The position numbers were made by a program, and so were the translations under genes. From Thamnidium elegans (lineage: Eukaryota; Mucoromycota; Mucoromycetes; Mucorales; Mucoraceae), in NCBI GenBank assembly GCA_025201345.1, contig JAIXMG010000013.1:434001-498000 (forward strand): 64,000 bases of DNA. Reading direction: 5' to 3'. The stretch's first letter is position 1. Each line of letters opens with the position of its first letter. Of the stretch, positions 46,061-56,870 are shown in pieces. The notes beneath the pieces are model-generated. The model saw only the letters and a program-made list of their open reading frames with translations. It had not been told where the DNA came from and ran no database searches.

Positions 46061-49000
46061 ATATATACCTTTTATATTTTCTATACCCTTATTTATGTAC
46101 ATATTCAAATACAGAGTTATAAAACGATGGGGCTTCCTTCCTCCTGACAACCCGATCAACATAACTAAAGAATAAAAAAAAAAAAAAAAAATTGCTTACT
46201 AGTATTTGTGATGTTTCTCATAAAAATAAATAAAAAAATGAACCAGTAAAAGTTTACTAGCTTCTGATATGGTACCACGTCTATGGAACTTTTTAAGCGG
46301 TAAAACGAATACTCGGAACACTTGTTTAAGTAATTTTCTAAAGACCGCAAAAGGTTATTTCGTATCACTTATATGTTTTGGCTACAAACTCTCTTGATGC
46401 GGTTACTTCCTTTTGGATTTAAATCCTATCGAGGTCTTTTTATGAAAGACAGTTCTTACAATAATCTATGTATTCATGCTATAATATATTAGATATCTTG
46501 TCATATAATGAAAAGTATAATAAAATATTGAAGTGTGAGAGAAAATGATTTGTAGCAAACTGTTTTATCTTTTTTTCACACGCCAAACTAGACCTACTGC
46601 GTATAATATAAACAATGCCGTTTTCTCTTCTTTTTTTTTTCGTCTTTGATCAACACTTTTCAGCGAAACGCGGTAAGAAACTCTGCAACAGACGTAATTA
46701 AACGATCTTTAATTTTTTGAGTATAAACTTCTTGAGCTTCTGGGGACGATGATCGGGCTTTAAACCCCCTCCCCCCTTTTCCCCCAACTCAGCCAGTTCA
46801 GACACCTCGACCAGTAGCGATATGATGGAAATGGAAAGATTACGTAGAATATTGAAGCTAACTACTGACAAGGTTAATGCCATTGGTCTTGATGACAACT
46901 TGTTAAGCTGTGAAGACTGGGAAGATCTCCTAGTGCTTGATGAAAATGTCAGTTAAATTTGCTTGTCGCCCCCTCCCCCTGTTTTCTTTGCAGTTTTACA
47001 GTAGCGGCTCTATTTAAGGGTGGCCGAAATTCTCAGGAAATCCACCCTTAAATCGATTATTAGCGATAATAGCGGTGTTAAAGCGGGGGACGGAAGAAAA
47101 TGCCGTGGAAAAATCCACCCTTAAATAGAGCCACTACTGTATATACATATATTAATCATTACCACCATTATGATAAACATCGTTATTATTATATCATTTT
47201 AATCATTAAACCACATGTCCCTGTCATATGCCTAAATCATTTAATATCGAGGAGTAATTGAAACGTGCACAATCAGGATTGCATCCAGATTTTTCAAATT
47301 TAAATTTTTGAACATTATCAACTGTGTTGTTCCTGGCAGTGTTTTCAAAAACTCGGTAAATCGAGAGTGGAAGCACTGTACACATAATTTTAGACATAAA
47401 TCACAGAGGGGATGATAACGACCATGGGTAGATTTTATCCAGATAGTACTCGGATGGAATGATCCCGTATAGTGAGACCATAGAGAGGTGTCAATAACAA
47501 TAACAGTAACAGCCATCCTTAAACTGTGTATAAGTTCTGTAGTACAATATTCAGGGGCCGTATTATTTCTTAATAAATGTATCTGTGACACCTCAATGTG
47601 GTTGATGTAACCGTTGTATATTTTCATGTTAATATTATTATTTAAATGTGGGTCTTATACTTGTATGTAGGATGATATGGGATCACGCCTATCCATAAAG
47701 TAGATGATCAGTATTTAATATAAAGTATTAATCAGAATATATTTAGGATTATCAAATGGAATAATTAATAAGTGTTGATAGAATTATATAAGTATATAAC
47801 CTCGATCATGACACCTATCTAAATTACATTTGAAAATAAAGCAACGCAAACTTAGTCAAGAAGGACGCAATATGATTTTTGTTTTAATGCAAATTGGCCA
47901 ATGAAATTTACGCGAATTGATATTTGTAAGGGCGCAAAAATATTTTAAAACACGCAAACTGGCACTGTACGGTTAAGGTAACACATACAAAGTAACAACA
48001 GAGGGTGATGGGTACCAAATTATAATCAATGCTACAGACCCCAAAGTTTTGGTGGAATATAAGTACTTTAGCCAATCATTCACACTTATTATTATTATTT
48101 TTTTTCTTATCTAAAATCACGAGGTAATACTTTTTCGCGTAAAATCGAAACAAATCAAGTACTTATTGAACTGAACTTTACAACAAAAAAGATTTATAAA
48201 AGCTAATAATATAAAAAAAATAACTAAATATGGTAATCGGTAAATACCGAACAAATATGAACGAAAGAAAATTAAGATTTTCGCCATCATATATTTTCCA
48301 TCAGACATGTATACATATAAAAAAAAACAGTACTATACTACTTATAGCTGTAAATATAGTCATAAATAGCGTCTGTGAGCTAAATATGCTATAGTGAGAG
48401 GAATTTGAATATGTAGAAAAAATAGTGTATGATCTAAATAAAAAATACCCTTCATATTTATATGTACGAAAAAATAAAAATGCTCCCACTGATGTAACGT
48501 TCTGCCGATCGCGGTTTTGGGAGCAATGACTATATTGGACATATACAGTAGCACAACCACGCTTCACTGAAACTTGAGTATCCGAGCTACATTAATCATA
48601 ATAGTAGCTGATCATGGAAATAATAATATCAAGCATAATAGGGCAACTTTTCTGAATAGAGGACCGAACCGTAACCAGGATACCCATAGCCGGCTAGCTA
48701 CGTATAGCTACGTAGATTTGAATGGCCAGTCCGCATCAGTCAAGGATTAAAGTCAGAGCAATATGGAACTGACTGTGAAATAAGCACGTTTATTAAAAAA
48801 AAAAGGGATATTTTGGTTGATACTTTTATAAACTTTAAATACGGCGATTAGAAATAAAAATATAACAGTATATAACGATATATTTTTTTAAAAAGGTTAT
48901 TTAGCTTGTTTTCAACTGTTTAAACAGAGAGAACATCTTTTATACTCTAATACTGAATTCTACGTCATTCAAAAGCATCTCTTTTGCTGATATCTGTCAA

Positions 49001-49110
49001 TTTGAGAGCCGCTTGAAAGATGTTTAAATTATGAAATAAATTTTTTTTTTTCTTTTTCTTTTTTCATTTATAGAGAAAAAAAAATTTTCACTTTTTTTTT
49101 TAAAAAAAAA
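46061..49110. other. Gene-poor region of 3 kb with one MITE
   Basis: No complete gene is seen. A short frame at 46834-46956 with its preceding codons (SASSDTSTSSDMMEMERLRR, LLSCEDWEDLLVLDENV) looks coding but isolated. A 128-codon minus frame, 47241-47627, has some protein character and no recognised family. A palindromic stretch TAGCTACGTA/TAGCTACGTA lies near 48697. A MITE is listed separately. The right end is the promoter of the polyQ protein. Confidence 0.5.
46997..47141. mobile_element. Short MITE, mariner-like, with 25-bp terminal inverted repeats
   Basis: The left end, CAGTAGCGGCTCTATTTAAG, continuing GGTGG, is matched by the inverted right end ending CACTACTG, with one mismatch in the first 25 bases. 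Both ends are flanked by TA, the target duplication of Tc1/mariner elements, and the element starts CAGT and ends ACTG. The internal part, about 90 bp, repeats CCACCCTTAAAT once more. There is no coding capacity, so it would need a transposase supplied elsewhere. Confidence 0.75.
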
Positions 49111-50022
49111 ATGCTATCAAATATGGAGAAAGAAGCTACCTCTTTACCCCCACCTTCCGCCTTATTTGGTACAAATTATTATTATCCAACATCACAAAAC
49201 TCAGTAGAGACACGGCCAGGTTATATACTTCCTCCTCCTTCTAGTCTCCCTGGATACCATTTACCACCACCACAATTTATGTACCACCACCCACAACAAC
49301 AACAACAACAACAACAGCAACAGCAGCAGCAACAGCAGCAACAACAACAGCAACCACAACAACAGCATCAACAACCACAACCACAACAACCACAACCACA
49401 ACAAAATAACATACAACAATCAAATAATTATTACTACCAACAACAACAACAACAATCAAATAATGAAAAGACCAGTATAGAGGTTGAAAAAAAAGTATCA
49501 AAACGTAAACGTCGTACACCAGTAGCTGATCCCACATTAAAAAAGAACAAAAAAACTACCCCGCCTTATCATTATGAAGTATTAGAATTAAAACAAAGCA
49601 ATAAAAAGGCTGGTAAAAAAGCTAATCGCAAAGAAGCAGAGGCAGTATCTGCAGCAGCAGCTACTTTAGCATCATTTGCTTCTTGCTCACCTCAAAATAA
49701 TCACAGTGAAGACGACGAACTAGATGAATGTGTCAATTTAGAAGCCTGTGCTGGTCAAGGTGGACAATTTGAGTGTGAACTCTGTGGTTGTAATTATAGA
49801 CATTTAAACTGTTTGCAAAAGCATGGGTGGGAGCATACAGAAGTACGTCTTAGTATGACTAAACAACAACAAACTCAACTATTAGAAGTAAGCATAATTT
49901 TTTTATTTTTTTTATTTTATTTTATTTATTTATTTATCTTTTTTTTTTTACTATAAAAATAGGCAGCACAAATTTTAATGGATATTGCACGCTATGGTAT
50001 GAAAATGCGTATGCTTCAATAA
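49111..50022 (+). CDS. PolyQ protein with one C2H2-type zinc finger
   Basis: Two exons, 49111-49887 and 49963-50022, with a 75-nt intron, give 278 residues. A Pro/Tyr-rich N-terminus is followed by a long Gln/Pro/His tract (about 63-120) and a basic segment, KVSKRKRRTPVADPTLKKNK, that looks like a nuclear signal. A Lys/Ala-rich helix and an acidic patch come next, then a finger, FECELCGCNYRHLNCLQKHG, extended to WEHTE (C-x2-C-x-H-x-H spacing near C2H2). The C-terminal helix (TQLLEAAQILMDIARYGMKM) is split by the intron. It is probably a transcription regulator. The finger is a single one, so DNA binding is not certain. The function is unknown. The alternative start at the fifth codon would change little. 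Confidence 0.65.
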
Positions 50023-50065
50023 TAAATAATAAATAATAAAAAATATAACCCATATATACACAACA

Positions 50066-50096
<31 letters not shown>

Positions 50097-50137
50097 TACT
50101 GAATAAAGAATAATAACTGTCCAATCAAAATGAATTT

Positions 50138-51112
50138 TTATACATGACTTATTGGTAATACAAGCATTTCTAATAATTCGTTTATCCATCGTTCCCTGTT
50201 CTGAGCCCAACCATCGTCCATGACCAAAGTATGTCGTTCCAAATTAATCATGGCACCAGCTAAATGCTTTTCGGATCTAGCGTTGGCAACAAGCGTTAAC
50301 CACGTCTCTCTTTCTTCTATCCATGATTCTGTCACTGCAGTCCATAACAAAGCCATTTCCAATTGAACTAATTGATATGCTACCTCTTCAATACTGTTGG
50401 GTACTCTAGCTAACCATTCTTGTCGTTTAGATAACCATCGAGGCGATTTGTGGCGATTGGCAATATGTGATTCGTACAAACGTAGTTTAGCGTTAATTGT
50501 TGTGATTGTGCTTAGGACGGATGTTTCGTAAGAGGGTGGGGCTTCATTTCTGCCTCCGGAAGAAGAAGGTTCATGTGAGGGACTATTAAAAGCAGGTGGA
50601 GGGTCTTGCTGCTTTTGTTGTTGTTCATGTTCTTCGGAACCTTCTTGTTGGTGTTCAGTTCTCGTTTGGCTTTCATTTAAGCTAATATCCTGTTCTGTAT
50701 TATTACTTTGATTACTGACAACGCTACTATTTGTTTCTTCCGATTCTTGTTGTTGTAAGGAAAAGAAACGTTCTAGTTTTTCAGAAAGTTGGTCTAGTTT
50801 GATTTGCATTTGAATGTTGTATTGAACCAAACTATCGGTGGAGTCATCTTGAGGTACCTGTACTTGCCATATGGTGTTGTCGGTGGATACAGATACCCTT
50901 TTTGGAGCTAATTCAGCGTATGTAATAGGATGTAGCAAAAAGGGGACAAGCTTTGTGTCTGATAAAAAGGCACTGGCTTTGGGTATAAGAGATTGAACAT
51001 CGCTTAATAATAAAACTTGGTCTTGCTCAATGTTTCGAACGGGTATTTGGTATAAAGTGTTATTATATTCGACTATTTTGTACGGGGTTTTAGAAGTTTC
51101 ACCTTCCATCAT
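50138..51112 (-). CDS. Uncharacterised protein with repeated W-x-x-R-x-x-W motifs
   Basis: A single-exon frame; I start it at the MM pair (51112), giving 324 residues, since the 14 codons before it look like leader sequence. Residues about 1-110 are a compact N-terminal domain (YKIVEYNNTLYQIPVRNIEQ, LLLSDVQSLIPKASAFLSDT). The middle is disordered and Gln/Glu/Ser-rich. The last about 120 residues carry three similar helical units: RWLSKRQEWLARVPNSIEEV, ESWIEERETWLTLVANARSE and DGWAQNRERWINELLEM. Each has Trp and Arg at the same spacing. I do not recognise a named family. The W-rich helices resemble modules in chromatin proteins such as WHIM-type regions, but that is a guess. Confidence 0.6.
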   Translation of the reverse strand: MMEGETSKTPYKIVEYNNTLYQIPVRNIEQDQVLLLSDVQSLIPKASAFLSDTKLVPFLLHPITYAELAPKRVSVSTDNTIWQVQVPQDDSTDSLVQYNIQMQIKLDQLSEKLERFFSLQQQESEETNSSVVSNQSNNTEQDISLNESQTRTEHQQEGSEEHEQQQKQQDPPPAFNSPSHEPSSSGGRNEAPPSYETSVLSTITTINAKLRLYESHIANRHKSPRWLSKRQEWLARVPNSIEEVAYQLVQLEMALLWTAVTESWIEERETWLTLVANARSEKHLAGAMINLERHTLVMDDGWAQNRERWINELLEMLVLPISHV

Positions 51113-51257
51113 AATGTAGTAAAAGTGAGAGAGATGTGTTATAAAAGAAAACAATTACAATAAAAAAAAAAACGTATTTGTAAAAAAAAAAAAAAAAAAA
51201 ACTATGCGCAGGAGAACAGTCACTTTTTTTTTTTTCTTTTCTGTCGTTATAGTTTGC

Positions 51258-51918
51258 TTATTTGAAAAAGTAGTAATAAAAGAAAAAGACAATAAATACA
51301 ATAAATAAGGTTAAACAACACCACATTGTTCCAGATTCCTTTTCAGCCATAAGTTTGAAATTGTTCATTGTCTTTCCCAGTACTGAACCCGTATTTGAAA
51401 ACTGGTCATTCTAAATAAAACAGCTTTTTTAAAAAAAAACTTATTTTTGTGTAATCCTAGAAATACTAACCATTGTATCAATGAAACTGTTACCATGACG
51501 AATTTCCTCTCCAATTTTGCCAGTAATCTAATGGGGGAGGCGTTACACAAGTGAATGAGGATGATAATTCTCAAAAAAAAAAAATACCATACGTTTTTTA
51601 ATATCTTGACTTTGGCAGATAAACCAGTAATTTCATCGTCATTTTGGCTCTCCAAATAATCCAAGTCTCTATCGTTCATGTTTACTTTCACGGACTGTTG
51701 TTGTTGGTCTCCTAAAAAAGATGGAGACGATGTACGGTCATCATCTGGTCTTGCATCTCCCAAGAGAACTGATCTATTATGTAAGTTTTGATAGTTTCTA
51801 AAAGGTTTTATATTAGCTCCTCAAGTTTTTTTTTAAAAAAAAAGAAAGTATGTAAACATAAATAATAAGGTTGTAGTAGGCACCTTACACTCGTTCTATT
51901 TCCAAACTGTCTTGACAT
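51258..51918 (-). CDS. BET1: BET1-type SNARE of ER-Golgi traffic
   Basis: Four exons: 51918-51884, 51797-51593, 51527-51471, 51410-51258, giving 149 residues. The Qc-SNARE motif spans DDEITGLSAKVKILKNITGK to TMNNFKLM, with the zero-layer Gln in DTMNDQFSN. A C-terminal membrane anchor follows (LTLFIVFIVFFFYYYF) with almost no lumenal tail, as in Bet1. Bet1 pairs with Sed5, Bos1 and Sec22 to fuse COPII vesicles with the Golgi. The first intron is unusual: the stronger donor GTAAGG cannot keep the frame, so I used GTGCCT a few bases further on. The first 11 codons are therefore the weakest part. If translation began at the internal ATG in MNDRDLDYLESQ, the SNARE motif would still be whole. Confidence 0.83.
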
Positions 51919-51993
51919 GGCGATAGTATGATAAAAGAAAAAGACAAAAAAAAAAAGATTTGAAAATTATTTTATTTAAAACGGAGTTTTTTT

Positions 51994-53623
51994 TTAAAAT
52001 AAAGACTTTTTGACCTTTTGGGAAGCACAGTTGTCAGTTTCAGTTGACCACATTTTCACCCAATCAATTGCTAACGCACGCTTATTTCCTTTACCCCAGG
52101 TAGGTAACCAGCTTCTTCTGGCGTTATAAAACGCGTTGGGAGCATGAGGGTCATCGTTTTTCCAAGGTTTGTTTTCTTCTTCTGGCCAGTACCCATTGAC
52201 ACCACCAACAGCCAAGTTTAATACAAGATAAAATTCTTGGTCGAATGGAGCAGATATATCACCACCCTTCCACGGATTTAATGTAGGTCTTGTGAATTCG
52301 CCACGGCTCCATGCTGTCTTATCAAAGTCTACTTGTAATAATGTCTCATCATCGATGTAAGTTCTTAAGCCTTCTTTTGTCCATTCCATACCTTAAGCGA
52401 GAGAGAGAGAGAGAGATATGTTAGATATACATTTTAGTCTTTTATAAAATATGTGCATTACCGTATGTATGGAAATCATCGCTAAAGTCTGGTTCTCCGG
52501 GTGCAGTAGAGGTTTGATCTTGAGTTAAAAAGTATTTGTTTAGGTATGCATGTGGTCCCCAATGTAATGTAGACAACACTTGAGATGTATTTCCGTGAGG
52601 ACTATTTTGGTTTCCTTTAGACTCCATCTATTTTAAAGCTGTATTAGTATATGAAATATGTATATATGTATATAAATTACAATGTCAATTTCACCTATTA
52701 TTATGTATATGAGTATATATATATTAATTTTTTGATGTTTGAATATATAGAATACATACCACTAGCAGGCCAACTACCGTATGCCGAATACTTGGGAAGC
52801 ATCCAGATCGCAGGCCTATTCAGATGCAACAAAGAGAGAGAGAGGTATGCAAATATGTATAAATATTCGCAATCGATTTCCTTAATTTTTTTTTTTTTAA
52901 CATTACCATAACCAATCACCTTTTGGTAAGCGTGCTCTTACTTCTACTTTACCATAACGAAGAGTAACGGAATCAATAGTTCTTAATCTAGCAGACTGAA
53001 TAGGGTTAATAAAATTTCCATTTGCAACAGGACCTGACATTCTTTCGCAACCTATATATAAAAGATTTAGTTACACACATGCATGTTTTGTTGTAAGTAG
53101 TACACTTGCCAAAATTTGAGTTATCTGTACAGTCTTCCGATGGAGCACCAGAATACAAATTTACTTTACCGCCGCTCTTCATGGCTTCCTCACCAATTGT
53201 GTCTGCAGTCATGGTAGGCTTAAGATAAAGTACACCGTCTTCTACAAAACTATTGGATCGATTGTTTGTATACCATTGGAATTCCCAGTTACCACCTAAA
53301 TTAAGATTAAATTAAAAAATTCTGCTGCCAAAAAAGAATTAAAAAGGTTACCGCCACTAAGAGATATTTCATGCTACAAATGATACTTTTTAGTCATTAT
53401 TTTTCCTTCCGTAAAATATATATATATATATATTTTGTTTTACCTGCCAATTCTTTAAATTAAATGAATCAAAATGGTCTTCAAATACGAGACAATAATC
53501 ATCACTGTGTAACGCCGCGGCAGTTATGTTTCCAGATTGATCTGAACTAAGCTCAAAACCATTTACCGTGTATAAACTTAATAAAGTCAATGCAGTGATA
53601 GAATAAAGGCCTGTTTTTGTCAT
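51994..53623 (-). CDS. Secreted GH16-family glucanase / glucan-binding-type protein
   Basis: Eight exons: 53623-53444, 53373-53352, 53295-53104, 53051-52907, 52815-52760, 52694-52681, 52627-52462, 52391-51994. All phases close, giving 390 residues. Two are micro-exons of 22 and 14 nt. A signal peptide (MTKTGLYSITALTLLSLYTV) leads to the GH16 fold: YCLVFEDHFDSFNLKNWQ, NPIQSARLRTIDS, LRYGKVEVRARLPKGDWLW and PAIWMLPKYSAYGSWPASG. The catalytic motif GEIDIMESKGN has both Glu residues and the Asp. The end has DQEFYLVLNLAVGGVNGYWP and IDWVKMW. It resembles beta-1,3-glucanases and insect/fungal beta-glucan-binding proteins and should act on cell-wall beta-glucan. One junction (53104) was chosen by frame only. 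No GPI site is apparent. Confidence 0.87.
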
Positions 53624-53865
53624 TTTTTTTTTTTTTTTTACGTCAAAATAAAAAAAAAGAGAAGAAAAAAAAAAGGTACAAAGAAATATAGACTCATATA
53701 TGTACAAAATAAAGTTCTAATTACAGCTCCCACTCATTCCTGTGTACATGTTTATATTTTCATGAGAAATGATGAATTATAATAAATAAATAAAAATTAA
53801 ATAAATTTATGTTCGACCCGGACAATTAACACATTTTCTTTTCACTACTACTACACAAAAATAAT

Positions 53866-54357
53866 ATGGCCAACTCATCTAGACAACGTAATCGCAAACA
53901 ACATTCAAAGCACCAAGATGATTCCACATTACCTCATCGAGATCGGTTTATTGATCTAGCGCAAGCAGCACTTGAAGAAGCGGATATTGAAGAAGATAGA
54001 AAGGGGGTGATTCATGAAGTTATGGAAGCTCTGATTGCAAAAACAGGAGCACCGCTTGTTGCAGAAGTTATATCAGAACAGTTACGCAGCCAAGACGTAA
54101 TTGAAAGAATTGCAGAGCATCACGAAGAAGAAAGAAAGAGACTGAATTCTTCACCGTTAATGACACGTATTGATTCAACAGATAGTATTAATTCGTTAAA
54201 GGAACCAGAAGTGGATATTGAACAAGTACAGGAAATTGAAAGAACAAGTTCGCCAGAACCTACGATAACGGTTGTGGCAGAGTATCTATGGAGGTTGTTT
54301 AGAGTATTATTATTATCTAGTCTAGTAGGACTAGTTTATCATTTCCTTAACGTTTAA
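53866..54357 (+). CDS. Predicted tail-anchored protein, function unknown
   Basis: Single-exon frame of 163 residues. A basic N-terminus (SSRQRNRKQHSKHQDD) is followed by a helical region (FIDLAQAALEEADIEEDRKG, EVMEALIAKTGAPLVAEVIS) and acidic, Ser-rich sequence. The last about 25 residues are one hydrophobic helix (LWRLFRVLLLSSLVGLVYHF), so the protein is probably inserted post-translationally with its N-terminus in the cytosol. I do not recognise a family. It shares a short promoter region of about 240 bp with the divergent GH16 gene. Confidence 0.6.
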   Translation: MANSSRQRNRKQHSKHQDDSTLPHRDRFIDLAQAALEEADIEEDRKGVIHEVMEALIAKTGAPLVAEVISEQLRSQDVIERIAEHHEEERKRLNSSPLMTRIDSTDSINSLKEPEVDIEQVQEIERTSSPEPTITVVAEYLWRLFRVLLLSSLVGLVYHFLNV

Positions 54358-54538
54358 TGTATAATAAAATAAACAAATTTTTGTCATTAAGCAAAAAACA
54401 AAACAATGCCAAGTTTATAATCCTTGGCTCTCCCTTTTTATACAAAATAGTGGCTTGATTACCAAAAAGAGATCTTTTTCCGAAAAGAAACCCCTCTTTT
54501 TTTTATGCTTCGTCGTAATACTCCCTTTATTAGAATTA

Positions 54539-55475
54539 TTATTTTGTTATTTTTTCATTTGCTGCCGATGATCTAGTTAATCGCATATTTCGCTTGATTG
54601 GTGGTGCTACTTCCGATGGAACTGGTGCTACTTCTTTCTCCTCTGCTACTTTTGCTGTAACTTGTGTTCTTTCTGGTCTAACAGGTAAATTTTCCAATCC
54701 ATGCTATACATACATATATATAAGAATATAATAACAGCATATTATTCTCGTATCATCGCTATTACCTTCTTCAAATAATCGATTTCTCTTCTAAATAACA
54801 AGATGTGGGGTTCGGGCGCTAAAAGTAAACCGGGTTAGCCACAATGACAATTTTAAGAAAAAAAAAGTGATCATCCAAAATGCACAACATATGTGAAGCA
54901 TACCGTAAACCATAAAATGTTCCCAGCCAGTCGATTGGGTTATGCCAAGAGAAGTCCATTCTTCTTCTGTTAGTATGCCTCGATGCGGCAGCCATCTTAT
55001 CAGCTTTTTTGGTAAAACAACATGTCTGCTTTTGGCGTTAAAAAATCTAGAATTTTCTTTTTTTTAATTTAACTTTTTGTACCTGTATTCGTGCTTATCA
55101 TCTAAAAGGGTGTGTAGGGTGTGTTATTAAATTGTATTATGAAGTGCATATATTATCTTTTTTTTTTTTTCTTTTTTTTTTTTTTTTACCGAAATAATAA
55201 CTGGAATAGTGAATATGCTTTGAATATTCGTTTATTTCTTTCTTTCGTTGAGCAGCTTCAGCTTTTATTTCTTCTTCGGTTCTTTCTTTGGGGTAGGGTA
55301 GAGCGTTGGGATCCTTTCGGGAGTAGGGCTTCTTTACAAATAGTTTGCTTCCTCTAGCATGGACTTCGGCTATTTCTGCTACCGTTTTTGGCATCAGGTT
55401 ACTGCGTCTTATACCAAATCCTGCTGATTTAGTTGTAACATTAGGTTTAAGTGGTGCTTTATTTTCTTGATTCAT
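54539..55475 (-). CDS. CKS1: Cyclin-dependent kinase regulatory subunit CKS1 with N- and C-terminal extensions
   Basis: Five exons: 55475-55190, 55101-55083, 55025-54904, 54818-54766, 54703-54539. All phases close, giving 214 residues; the second exon is a 19-nt micro-exon. The CKS core lies at about 83-160: EYSKHIHYSSYYF, DDKHEYRHVVLPKKL, GILTEEEWTSLGITQSTGWE, HFMVYAPEPHILLFRR. It keeps the phosphate-binding Arg and the HxPEPH hinge that controls domain swapping. CKS proteins bind Cdk1 and direct it to phosphorylated substrates. Typical CKS proteins have 80-150 residues. Here about 80 extra residues precede the core (with FGIRRSNLMPKTVAEI) and about 55 follow it (Val/Glu/Pro-rich, basic end). 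Their roles are unknown. Confidence 0.9.
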
Positions 55476-55507
55476 CTTTAAAAAAAAATGTAACGTTTTG
55501 TAATAAA

Positions 55508-55544
<37 letters not shown>

Positions 55545-55946
55545 CGAAGACGTCACGTTGAATTTTCAACACGTCTTTTTTTTTTTTTTTCTGCATGTAA
55601 CATTTTTTGCAAGGCGTGTCATGGCAACGATCATGATATACACTTGTTTTTTTACGTTAGTTAATTGGTTTCATCGGCACTTGTTTGTCCAACAGGTTCC
55701 TTTTTTTATGCGGATAAAACCAAGTTGAGTGAGCGCATGAAAAAGTTAAAATGTCTCATCTTTTTTTTTTAAAAAAAGTTGCACTTATTTTTCGCTGAAC
55801 TTGTAAATAGAATGTTTGTCAAGATTCCCAAAAAAAAAAAAAAAAAAATTAAAGACTTGTTTGAGAAAAATAAAAACAAACAAAAAGTAGACGCGTAATA
55901 TAATCTTTTTGACAGTCGTCACACATGCGTAACATAGCTTATATGT

Positions 55947-55981
<35 letters not shown>

Positions 55982-56870
55982 GGCTAGTTATTTTGTGAGC
56001 GCAACATGTTTTTTTTGTTGGTCGTTTTATGAGCGCAACATATTTTTTGAAAGCGTAATGGCAAAAGGGAGAGAGCTTTTAATGAGTGATTGATGGTTTC
56101 TCAACTTCCTTTTACATAATCCTAATTAGGGTGAGTGCTTCTGATCCTAATTAGGAAGTCAAAAAGGGAACCATCAATTACGAAAGAAATTGATCAATTC
56201 ATCAGCTATAGGAAAGGACTTTTTTTTTTAGGTGTAATCACGTAGTCCAGCGAATTTTCCCAATAAAAAAATTACCAAAACGTCCCAAACTGAACCGAAA
56301 ACGTACCTGTAATTCATCATATATGTGCCAAAAGTAACGTGCCAAGAACGATCTGGTTGGTCAATGAAAAAAAAAAAAAAAAAAAAAAACGATGCATACC
56401 AAGAAATTACGAATTAATAATTTACCCTCGATAAAATAGGAAAGTCTAGAAGTTTATAAACAACAAGGAGAAGGAAAAAAGAAAGTTCAAAGATTATTAA
56501 GGGATCGGAAGATCGACTGATTTGGTAATCTCAGTACATAACTCAAATCCTAATTTGCCTGTATCTTAAGATTACACTCAGTGGCGCTGTGCCAAAACCC
56601 GGATCATTTAAAAAGACCGTATATATTTATGCAACCCAAGAGTTTTTCGTGCACCACCTTCATGTAGTCCTTTTTACCTAGTTGCCACTACTGTGTGGCT
56701 AGTAGTAATACGAATATAAATACTCTTTCATTTTTTCATCTCTTTCTCTTTTTTTTTTTATCTTTTTTTCAACACACACAAATATTATTTTTTTCTTTCT
56801 TCCTTTCTACAAATATTTTTTTAAAATACACATCATAAAAATTATAAACATTGTCAAATAAAAATTTGAC
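55476..56870. other. Intergenic region with long A/T runs and a small inverted repeat
   Basis: About 1.4 kb. It has poly(A) and poly(T) tracts of 20-32 bases (near 55511, 55571, 55949, 56368). A motif GAGCGCAACAT recurs near 55998 and 56033, with looser copies at 55729 and 57597. A palindromic repeat at 56088-56179 is listed separately. No gene is seen. Confidence 0.5.
56088..56179. repeat. Inverted repeat with twin CCTAATTAGG palindromes
   Basis: The left arm begins GATTGATGGTTTC and contains ACTTCCTTTT. The right arm, read in reverse complement, gives AATTGATGGTTCCC and GACTTCCTAATTAGG. The 10-bp palindrome CCTAATTAGG occurs at 56121-56130 and again at 56146-56155. The whole is about 92 bp and could be a tiny MITE or a paired binding site. 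Confidence 0.5.

Noticed and set aside
49277..49537. Minus-strand 86-residue Val-rich frame
   Set aside because: It is the antisense shadow of the CAA/CAG polyQ tract of the zinc-finger gene.
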